Origin: CAYRVF01 sp964427535
GTDB taxonomy: Bacteria > Chloroflexota > Ktedonobacteria > Ktedonobacterales > JADMIN01
Assembly: GCA_964427535.1 (NCBI GenBank)
Contig: CAYRVF010000034.1
Location: forward strand, 1-39,931
DNA: 39,931 nt
Direction: 5' to 3'
Under the pieces are notes generated by a model. It ran no database searches, was not told the origin of the DNA, and saw only the letters and a program-made list of their open reading frames with translations. The stretch's first letter is position 1; each line of letters opens with the position of its first letter. Positions 11,001 to 17,525 of the stretch are shown here, piece after piece. The position numbers and the translations under genes are program-made.

Positions 11001-11938
11001 TCGTCGAACGCGATGATACCCGCGTTGTCGACGAACGCCGAGCGCACCCAAGGTTTCGCCACCTCGCGTGTCGCCGCCGCGATGTACGTTTTCAGTAGGC
11101 CATCGATGCGCTGCTGGACGGCTGGAGCGGAGGCGTCTGGGCCGGGAGGCGGTCCCTCGTAGGTGATCTCGGCGCGAAACGTCTTGTGGACGCAGTGCTC
11201 GCTCCAGACCTGGGCGAGGGTTTCTAGCTCGGCGTCCGTCGGGTCGCGCCCCTCAGCGCGGAAGGCGTCGCGCACGGCCCGCATCTCGGTCAGATCGAGC
11301 GCCAGCCGTCGTGTCACGCTGACGTTCCGCAGTGTCTCGTCGTCCGCGTCGCGCAGTGGGATCACCACTACTGCCGCATCCGCCGACGCTGGCTCGACGA
11401 ACGGCGGCGCGATCGGCGCGTCAACTGCCGCCTGCTGGATCACCGGATTGGAGAAGACCTGTCGCGCGAGGCGAGTGAGGTCGGCTGGCGACAATTGCCC
11501 GCTGAGGGCGTAGTGTGCGCCGGTCGCGGCGCGGGCGAGTCCGTCGATGCCGAGCAGCGCAGCCGCGCGGAGGAGGTTTTCGGCGGGTGGGTCCGTCACG
11601 CCCGGCAGCAGGGTAACGTCGATCGTGTGGTCTGCCGCAGCTGTGGGTGTACCGCTTGCCGAAAGGACATGCCCGTGTTCGTCAATCTCGGCAATTGTGG
11701 GCGTTTCGAGCACTGGGTCCGCCAGCAGCTCAGAGGCAAGGTGTCGCACGTCTTCAGTGGAAAGTGCGCCCTGGAGAAAAATCAGGCGCGCGGTGCGACA
11801 CGAGGTCAGGCCAGCGATGCCAGTATGTGCGGTGATGGACGGAGAATGCGGGTTAGCGGCGTTCGCCGCGGCTGACGAGCGCGGCCATACCTCAATGCGG
11901 AAGGTCTGCGTGCGCATGACTGCGGGCTTCTCCTGCAC
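8096..11938 (-). CDS. purL: FGAM synthase as one chain: tandem PurS-like domains, PurL core, PurQ glutaminase
   Basis: This 1280-residue protein makes FGAM from FGAR, ATP and glutamine. Residues about 10-80 and 95-165 look like two PurS-like units; each ends in a helix followed by 'ADPVLETP' or 'SNPVIQQA'. From about 205 to 1000 is a short-type PurL core: [37 protein letters not shown], a second half with GKDSLNNEY, and [16 protein letters not shown]. From about 1025 it is a complete PurQ: [41 protein letters not shown], nucleophile Cys in LGICNGFQ (about 1117), and the His-Glu pair in MPHPEDH. So the three separate subunits of the Bacillus-type complex are fused here. The reading frame is intact. 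The first codon is a GTG at 11938; an ATG at 11917 is an equally possible start. It heads the pur cluster. Confidence 0.93.
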   Translation of the reverse strand: [1280 protein letters not shown]

Positions 11939-12022
11939 CGGCTCTCAGGCACGGCGCGCTGGTAGGCTTTCGTTCTGCCGCTCAACCAGACGAGTGGCTG
12001 TGCGGAGGACCGGCACGTAGTC

Positions 12023-12052
12023 AGCATACCCGCTTGTGTGGACGCAACGCAA
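12023..12052 (-). promoter_or_regulatory. Candidate promoter of the pur cluster
   Basis: In the 188-bp gap before purL, the coding strand reads TTGCGT, an 18-bp spacer, then TATGCT. Transcription would begin near 12016, about 80 bases before the purL start. This is a pattern match only. The kinase gene ends just upstream on the same strand, so read-through from the kinase-regulator pair is also possible. I see no purine riboswitch core here. Confidence 0.35.
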
Positions 12053-12126
12053 CCTTCTGGCCGGGTGGGGGTACGTCGGTGCTTGCGGGCGACACAAGGG
12101 GGTGCACTCGACGGGAACATCTGCCC

Positions 12127-13533
12127 TCATTCGGCAGCTGGCAGCGTGAAGCTCAGTGTGGTCCCTGGCGGTGAGGTGGCGCCGGTCTCGGTAGAGACGA
12201 GCGATCGTAGCTCGGGCGGTATCGGTGAGGCCGCCCAGATGCGGCCACCATGCGCCTCGACGATACTTCGCGCGATTGCCAGGCCAAGGCCCGCGCCCGC
12301 TCCGGCGAAGCTCTCGGTCTCCGCGCTGGTGCGGCGGCGCGAGGCTTCTCCGCGGTAGGTTGGCGCAAAGACATGCGGGAGGTCGTGCGGCGGGATGCCC
12401 TCGCCGGTGTCGAGCACCTGCACGAGCACATATCCCTTGTTTGACCCCGGCTCTGGCTTGGCGCGCAGCAGTACTGAACCGCCCGGTGCGGTATGGCGCA
12501 AAGCGTTTTGGAGCAGATTCGTGAGCACGCGATGGAGCTGCCGGGCGTCGACGGAGACCAGCGGCAACGCGCCATCGACCCGCCCCTCCAGGTGGATGCT
12601 GGAGTGCTCGGCGAAGGTGTGGGCGCCTTCCAGCGCATCCGAGAGAAGGTCTTCAAGCGACATGCGCTCGCGGTTGAGACTGAGCGTGCCCGACTCCAGC
12701 CGCGACAGCTCGAAGAGGTCGTCGAGCAGGCCACTGAGATGCCCCATCTCGGCACGGACGGTGCGCTGGTAGCGCCGCACCGTCTCGGGGTCGGTGACGA
12801 CCCCGTCGTCAATCGCCTCGATCATCGCGCGAATGGAGGTCAGCGGCGTGCGTAGATCGTGGGAGAGCGAGGCGACGATTTGCCGCCGCTCGTCCTCAGC
12901 GGACTGCTGGCGTGCGAATGAGTCCTGCACGGCGGCCGCCATGTGGTTGAACCAGTCGGCCAGATGCGTGATCTCATCGGGACCGTCGGCGCGCTCGTCT
13001 TTCAGGCGCACGTCGTACTCTCCGGCGGCGAGGCGGCGCGCGCCGTGCTCGATGGCGCGGATGCGCGCGCTCAGCGAACTGCCCAGCGAGACGGAGATGC
13101 CGAGCGCGACGAGTGTCGCGAAGACGAGGAAGAGCAGCAGCAGGCGGCCATCCTCCACCGTGATGAACATGAGCCGCGCGAGCAGCAGCACGTCCAGCGC
13201 GATGACTCCGGCGGTGAGCAGCGGCAGGAGGGCAAGCTTCACGCGGATGCCGCCACGACGCGAGGTCCCGGCGAGCCAGAGCGCGAGCTGTCCGGCGACG
13301 AGTGAGCCTGCGCCTATCGCGCCGAGATAGAGCAACAACTCTTCTAGATGGGCCAGCGGAGGATGCAGCTCGACGATGACCAGCATGAGTGTGACGCCGA
13401 TGGAGACGGCGAGAAACGCCAGCCAGAGAAGTCCCAGGCGCAGATTCTCCCGCATGGAGGACGCTTGTTTTGGAGGACTTAGCTGGGCGCGGAGAGACGC
13501 TGGAGACAACATCGAGCGGTTAAGGCTGGCCAT
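12127..13533 (-). CDS. Membrane sensor histidine kinase
   Basis: A two-component sensor kinase of 468 residues, partner of the adjacent response regulator. Four hydrophobic helices lie at about residues 28-50, 65-90, 98-125 and 130-155 with only short loops, so there is no sizeable external sensor domain. A HAMP-like stretch follows (RIRAIEHGARRLAAGEYDV), then the HisKA helix with SLSHDLRTPLTSIRA (phospho-acceptor His about 225). The HATPase domain shows N-box LTNLLQNALRHT, G1 DTGEGIP and G2 GAGLGLAIARSIVEAHGG. The start at 13533 is set by GAGGAG seven bases upstream, 13541-13546; a TTG at 13539 is less likely. It starts 27 bp after the regulator stop, so the two are one operon. The signal is unknown; the topology suggests sensing within or at the membrane. 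Confidence 0.93.
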   Translation of the reverse strand: MASLNRSMLSPASLRAQLSPPKQASSMRENLRLGLLWLAFLAVSIGVTLMLVIVELHPPLAHLEELLLYLGAIGAGSLVAGQLALWLAGTSRRGGIRVKLALLPLLTAGVIALDVLLLARLMFITVEDGRLLLLFLVFATLVALGISVSLGSSLSARIRAIEHGARRLAAGEYDVRLKDERADGPDEITHLADWFNHMAAAVQDSFARQQSAEDERRQIVASLSHDLRTPLTSIRAMIEAIDDGVVTDPETVRRYQRTVRAEMGHLSGLLDDLFELSRLESGTLSLNRERMSLEDLLSDALEGAHTFAEHSSIHLEGRVDGALPLVSVDARQLHRVLTNLLQNALRHTAPGGSVLLRAKPEPGSNKGYVLVQVLDTGEGIPPHDLPHVFAPTYRGEASRRRTSAETESFAGAGAGLGLAIARSIVEAHGGRIWAASPIPPELRSLVSTETGATSPPGTTLSFTLPAAE

Positions 13534-13560
13534 AATCAAGCTCCTCGACGGAGAGCGGCG

Positions 13561-14301
13561 CTACGGCTCGAACTTGTAGCCGACACCCCAGACGGTCTTG
13601 ATGTGGTGCGGGCGCGCCGGATCGCTCTCCATCTTCTCGCGCAGGCGACGAATGTGGACTGTGACGGTACTGGCGTCACCGAAGTAATTGTAGTCCCATA
13701 CGGCATCGAGAAGCTGCTGGCGAGTGAACACCTGACGCGGGTGTGAGCAGAGGAAGTGCAGCAGATCGAATTCCTTTGCGGTCAGCTCAATTGGTACACC
13801 TGCTCGCTCGACCTGCCGCAGCTGCATGCCAATCGTAAGGTCGCCGATGCGTAGCGTGTCGTCGAGGACCATCGCTGGCACCGTCGTTGCCTCCAACCGC
13901 CGCAAGATTGCCTGCACGCGCAGCACGATCTCACGCGGGCTGAACGGCTTTGTTACATAGTCGTCGGTGCCCGCACGGAAGCCTTCGAGCCGGTCCATCT
14001 CGTCGCCGCGCGCTGTCAGCATCAGCACGGGCACGGCGCTCCTCGCCCGCAGACGGCGGCAGACATCTAGGCCGTCGATGCCGGGAAGCATCAGGTCGAG
14101 GATCACGAGATCCGGTGGCGACGCCTGCGCGAGCGTGAGCGCCTCAGCGCCGTCCGCCGCTTGGTAGACCGCGTAGCCCTCGTGCTCTAGATACTGACCA
14201 AGCACCTCGCGCACGCTCGCCTCGTCGTCGACGACAAGGATACGGCGTCGAGGGGGTTCGGTACTATGGTGTGTGATGTCTTGTGTAAATGTGCCGTCCA
14301 T
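13561..14301 (-). CDS. OmpR/PhoB-family response regulator
   Basis: A transcription factor of 246 residues controlled by phosphorylation. The receiver domain (about 18-135) has the acidic pair D25-D26 in VVDDEAS, phospho-acceptor D69 in VILDLMLPG, and K118 in VTKPFSPRE. The C-terminal winged helix (about 150-246) contains ELTAKEFDLLHFLCSHPRQVFTRQQLL and the wing region TVTVHIRRLREKME ... VWGVGYKFEP. AGGAG lies six bases before the ATG. Its promoter region contains two CTTAC half-sites 11 bp apart, as expected for binding by this class, so autoregulation is likely but not shown. It is divergent from the glycosyltransferase operon starting at 14542, which it could also control. Confidence 0.95.
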   Translation of the reverse strand: MDGTFTQDITHHSTEPPRRRILVVDDEASVREVLGQYLEHEGYAVYQAADGAEALTLAQASPPDLVILDLMLPGIDGLDVCRRLRARSAVPVLMLTARGDEMDRLEGFRAGTDDYVTKPFSPREIVLRVQAILRRLEATTVPAMVLDDTLRIGDLTIGMQLRQVERAGVPIELTAKEFDLLHFLCSHPRQVFTRQQLLDAVWDYNYFGDASTVTVHIRRLREKMESDPARPHHIKTVWGVGYKFEP

Positions 14302-14340
14302 CTTATGCTCCTGAGGCTGCCGTCATCTGCCTTTTCCCAA

Positions 14341-14370
14341 TTTATACGGAATCTCTTACACACTGCTTAC
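14341..14370 (-). promoter_or_regulatory. Candidate activator-dependent promoter of the response regulator
   Basis: The coding strand has a -10-like TATAAA (14341-14346), no good -35, and two GTAAG half-sites at 14355-14359 and 14366-14370 exactly 11 bp apart where a -35 would sit. Direct repeats with an 11-bp period overlapping -35 are the known layout of PhoB-class activated promoters. The cognate regulator is the gene downstream. Confidence 0.4.
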
Positions 14371-14440
14371 GCTACACGCCGCCTACGGAGTGGCTTGCGT
14401 GCGGTTCATCTGCAGGGAAGCAGGTGATGGATGCCCTGCC

Positions 14441-14469
14441 CCGTAACAACTTCTAAAGATTTGTTACGG
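14441..14469. promoter_or_regulatory. 9-bp inverted repeat in the divergent intergenic region
   Basis: Arms CCGTAACAA (14441-14449) and TTGTTACGG (14461-14469) are perfectly complementary around an 11-bp AT-rich centre. The dyad sits about 75 bp before the glycosyltransferase start and 140 bp before the regulator start. Its symmetry and spacing suit a dimeric repressor or activator. As RNA it could also form a hairpin, but there is no T-run. Confidence 0.5.
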
Positions 14470-14541
14470 CGCGGCAAGAATTGGCCGTCATGCTACGACT
14501 ACAGGCTCTCGCGGACTGAGGACCTGCGGAAGGAGGTGTGA

Positions 14542-16059
14542 GTGGACTGGCTCACAGGGGCAGGAAGCCCCACTCTCGCTATTGTGATGCCCGCATTGGA
14601 TGAGGAAGGTGCCGTTGGCCGCCAGATTGAGGCACTGCGAGTCCATTCAGCTTTCTCGGCCCTCACGGGGACGCGCATTCTCGTGGTTGACAACGGCAGC
14701 ACGGACGCCACCGCCGAGGTTGCTCGCGCGGCGGGCGCTGAGGTGATCGTCGAGCCGCGGAGAGGGTACGGATTCGCGTGTGCCGCTGGCGTGCGCGCGG
14801 CGGAAGGCGCCGATGTGGTGCTGCTGCTGGATGCCGATGGCAGCGATGATCTGGCGGGCGCTGCGCGCGTGGCGGAGGTGGTCTTGCGCGGCGATGCCGA
14901 CCTCGCGATGGGCGCGCGCACGCTCGGGCACACGGAAGCCGGAGCGCTCACGCCCCAGCAACGGGCCGGGAACGCCGTGGGCTGCGGCATTCTGCGGACG
15001 CTCTATCGCTTGCGCGTCTCGGATCTTGGCCCGACACGAGCCATCCGGCGCGACGCGCTGCTCCGGCTGGATATGCATGAGATGGGCTATGGGTGGTCCG
15101 TCGAGATGCTGGCGAAAGCAGCGCGCGCCGGACTGCGGGTGGCTGAGCTGCCGGTTGACTATCACGCCCGGACGGCGGGTAAATCCAAAGTCTCGGGCAC
15201 GCTGCGTGGCACAGTGCTCGCGTCGAAGCAAATCCTCGGCACGCTGATGCGCTACCGCCAGTGGCGGACTGAGTGGGTGGATGCGGCGGCAGCTCGAACT
15301 CCACCGCATCAGGCGCTCTTCGTCGTGGTGCGCGTGCCGACTCCCGGCTGCACAAAGACGCGGCTTGGCGCCAGCATCGGCCACGAGAACGCGGCGGCGC
15401 TCTACTCCGCGTTCGTCCGCGATCTGGGCGCGCGACTCACGGATGCCGCCCGGCGCGATGGCTACGACCTCTACTGGTTCTATGCGGACCCCGTGGGTGA
15501 GGGACCCGGCTCGCTGGAGCGGCTGCTTCCGCTGGGGAGCGCACTGCTGCCCCAAGTGGGCGCCGACCTGGGCGAGCGCCTGTTGCATGGCTTCCGAAGC
15601 CTGCGCGCGCGGGGATATGAGCGGATCGCGGTCCTGGGGTCCGATTCTCCGCAGGTGCCGGTTGCGTGGATTGGGGACGCATTCGCCGCGCTCGACACGA
15701 ATGACGTGGTGCTGGGGCCGGCCGACGACGGCGGATACTATCTGCTCGCCCAGCGGACACATTCAGATGTCGACGACCTCTTCACTGGCATCACGATGAG
15801 CACGCCGAGCGTCTGCCAGGAGACCATCGCGCGAGCGCACCATCTCGGACGCCGCGTGCGACTGGTGCCCCGCACATTCGACGTGGATGAAGTGCCCGAT
15901 CTCGACCGACTGCGCGACGTGCTGCGGACTGCATCCTCCGACGATGCGGATGTCGCGCCATTCACCGCCGCGCTACTGGACGAGCTCGGTGTTGGTGAGG
16001 CGGTGGCTGAGGATGCCCTGCCAGCTGGGGCACAGGGAGGCGAGCGTGGCCTGGTATAG
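14542..16059 (+). CDS. GT2 glycosyltransferase fused to a DUF2064/TIGR04282 domain
   Basis: A 505-residue two-domain protein. Residues about 10-245 are a GT-A fold of the polyprenyl-phosphate glycosyltransferase type (DPM/DPG synthase-like): IVMPALDEEGAVG, ILVVDNGSTDAT, VLLLDADGSDD (nucleotide-sugar/metal site) and a C-terminal GYGWSVEMLAKAARAGLRVAELPVDYHARTAGKSKVSG. Residues about 260-480 form a second nucleotidyl-transferase-like fold: VVRVPTPGCTKTRLG, IAVLGSDSPQVPV, VVLGPADDGGYYLLA and TFDVDEVPDLDRL, typical of TIGR04282. Some members of that family lie in arsenosugar-associated clusters. The GTG start has AGGAGG five bases upstream. The stop overlaps the next gene by 14 bp. I infer it charges a lipid carrier with a sugar that the membrane GT-C enzyme encoded next then uses. 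The sugar is unknown. Confidence 0.88.
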   Translation: MDWLTGAGSPTLAIVMPALDEEGAVGRQIEALRVHSAFSALTGTRILVVDNGSTDATAEVARAAGAEVIVEPRRGYGFACAAGVRAAEGADVVLLLDADGSDDLAGAARVAEVVLRGDADLAMGARTLGHTEAGALTPQQRAGNAVGCGILRTLYRLRVSDLGPTRAIRRDALLRLDMHEMGYGWSVEMLAKAARAGLRVAELPVDYHARTAGKSKVSGTLRGTVLASKQILGTLMRYRQWRTEWVDAAAARTPPHQALFVVVRVPTPGCTKTRLGASIGHENAAALYSAFVRDLGARLTDAARRDGYDLYWFYADPVGEGPGSLERLLPLGSALLPQVGADLGERLLHGFRSLRARGYERIAVLGSDSPQVPVAWIGDAFAALDTNDVVLGPADDGGYYLLAQRTHSDVDDLFTGITMSTPSVCQETIARAHHLGRRVRLVPRTFDVDEVPDLDRLRDVLRTASSDDADVAPFTAALLDELGVGEAVAEDALPAGAQGGERGLV

Positions 16060-17521
16060 TGTCTCGTCATGGACTGTCGGCATACGCCCCACGTCGGAGA
16101 AAAGTGCGACAGGTGCAGTGCTTGTGCGGATAGGCGTGCTGCTGGGGTTGGGTGTCATCGCGTTGCCCCTGTATGTGCTGGTACTCAGCGCTTCTACGCA
16201 GGTTCGCGCGCAGCCGTTCGGCTATTTCTGGCCGGAGCTTGGGGTCACGCTCGTTGCGGCCATCGGCGCATGGCTGGTGCTGGTGAGCAGGCCTGCTAGC
16301 AACAGACGGGCCGCCGTGATCGAGCTCGGCGTCATTCTGGCGCTCGGGATGATCTGGCGGATTGTCGCATTTCCGTCGCTGCCAACGCTCTCGCACGACG
16401 CCTATCGCTACGTGTGGGACGCGCAGCTCGTGGCGCACGGCGTCAGCCCGTACGCGCACACGGTCAGCGACCCGTCGGTCGCATATTTGCGTGACGCGGC
16501 GATCTGGCCGAATATCAACTGGCGCAACGCCGCGACGATTTATCCGCCCGGCGCCGAGTTGCTGTATCTCGCCGTGCATACGGTCGCCCCGCTCAACATC
16601 TGGGCGATGAAGGCGGCGATCGCGCTCTGCGACGTGGCGTCGGGCGTCGTCGCGCTGCTGCTCTTGCGCCAGCGCGGCATGGACCTCCGCCGAGTCATCC
16701 TCTACTGGTGGTCGCCGATTCCGGTGATCGAGTTCGCGGCCAATGCGCACGTCGACGCGGCTGCCGTCCTCTGGGTGCTGCTCGCGCTGCTGCTCGCCGC
16801 CAGCGACAGGCGAGTGACACGAGCCGGTGCGGGCGTGTTCCTCGGGCTGGCCACGCTGACCAAGCTGTATCCGATAATCTTGGCTCTCGCGCTGCTTCGG
16901 CGGCGCGACTGGAGCTTCGTGCTCGGCCTCGTCGTGACGTGTGTGCTTGCGTACCTCCCGTTTCTGGCGTTGGGGCTCGGCTCGGGTGGCTTTCTGACGA
17001 CGTACTTCTCGCAGCGTTTCGTCGATCAGGGCATTCTCTTCCGGCTGCTGAGTGACGCTGCCCCCAACCTTCTAGCGCAGGTAGCCTTCGTGGGTCTCGG
17101 CGCGGCTCTGCTCTGCGGCATCATCGCCTGGATGCGCTGGACCGGCAGGCTGAGTGTCGAGGGGACGTTGCTCGCGCTCTCGGCCGTCTGGATCGCGGTC
17201 TCGCCGCATCTGTTTCCGTGGTATGTCGCGGGCGTGCCGCCACTGCTGGCACTGCTCCCTGGCACAACGCGGCGTCCGCTGCCCGCGCCTGCGCTCGCCC
17301 TTTGGTTGTTTGTGCTGCTGATGCCGTTCACGTATGTCGTGTTCGCGCCATATCAGCAGCCAGCGCTCTTCCAGTTGTTTTTCGCCGTGCCACTGGTGGT
17401 GGCGGCAGTCCCTCTCGTGCGGACGCTGTTGCGCCGTGTAACTGGGCGCCCGTTGACTGTACTGGATGACGAGCCGTCCGAGTCATCGCCCGAGACGCCG
17501 ACATTTGCCTATCAGGAGTAA
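16046..17521 (+). CDS. Polytopic GT-C glycosyltransferase (GT87/DUF2029-like)
   Basis: An integral membrane protein of 491 residues with about 10-12 hydrophobic helices. The first external loop holds SHDAYRYVWDAQLVAHGVSPY, with an acidic residue (D118) where GT-C enzymes that use polyprenyl-phosphate sugars have their catalytic aspartate. Farther on are NAATIYPPGAELL and LATLTKLYPIILALALLRRRDW, the 'TKxYP' motif common in GT87-like mannosyl/glucosyltransferases. I take the GTG at 16046 because GGAGG stands five bases before it; the open frame upstream is shadow of the preceding gene. It overlaps that gene by 14 bp. A donor-making GT2 next to a membrane GT-C is a common pairing for glycan assembly outside the membrane. 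Acceptor unknown. Confidence 0.85.
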   Translation: MAWYSVSSWTVGIRPTSEKSATGAVLVRIGVLLGLGVIALPLYVLVLSASTQVRAQPFGYFWPELGVTLVAAIGAWLVLVSRPASNRRAAVIELGVILALGMIWRIVAFPSLPTLSHDAYRYVWDAQLVAHGVSPYAHTVSDPSVAYLRDAAIWPNINWRNAATIYPPGAELLYLAVHTVAPLNIWAMKAAIALCDVASGVVALLLLRQRGMDLRRVILYWWSPIPVIEFAANAHVDAAAVLWVLLALLLAASDRRVTRAGAGVFLGLATLTKLYPIILALALLRRRDWSFVLGLVVTCVLAYLPFLALGLGSGGFLTTYFSQRFVDQGILFRLLSDAAPNLLAQVAFVGLGAALLCGIIAWMRWTGRLSVEGTLLALSAVWIAVSPHLFPWYVAGVPPLLALLPGTTRRPLPAPALALWLFVLLMPFTYVVFAPYQQPALFQLFFAVPLVVAAVPLVRTLLRRVTGRPLTVLDDEPSESSPETPTFAYQE

Positions 17522-17525
17522 CGCC

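Noticed and set aside
11939..12126. Possible purine riboswitch before the purL fusion
   Set aside because: I could not find the conserved core of guanine/adenine aptamers or paired loops; only a promoter-like pair is visible.
14647..15762. 371-residue minus-strand frame opposite the GT2-DUF2064 gene
   Set aside because: No family motifs, and the opposite strand encodes two clearly conserved domains.
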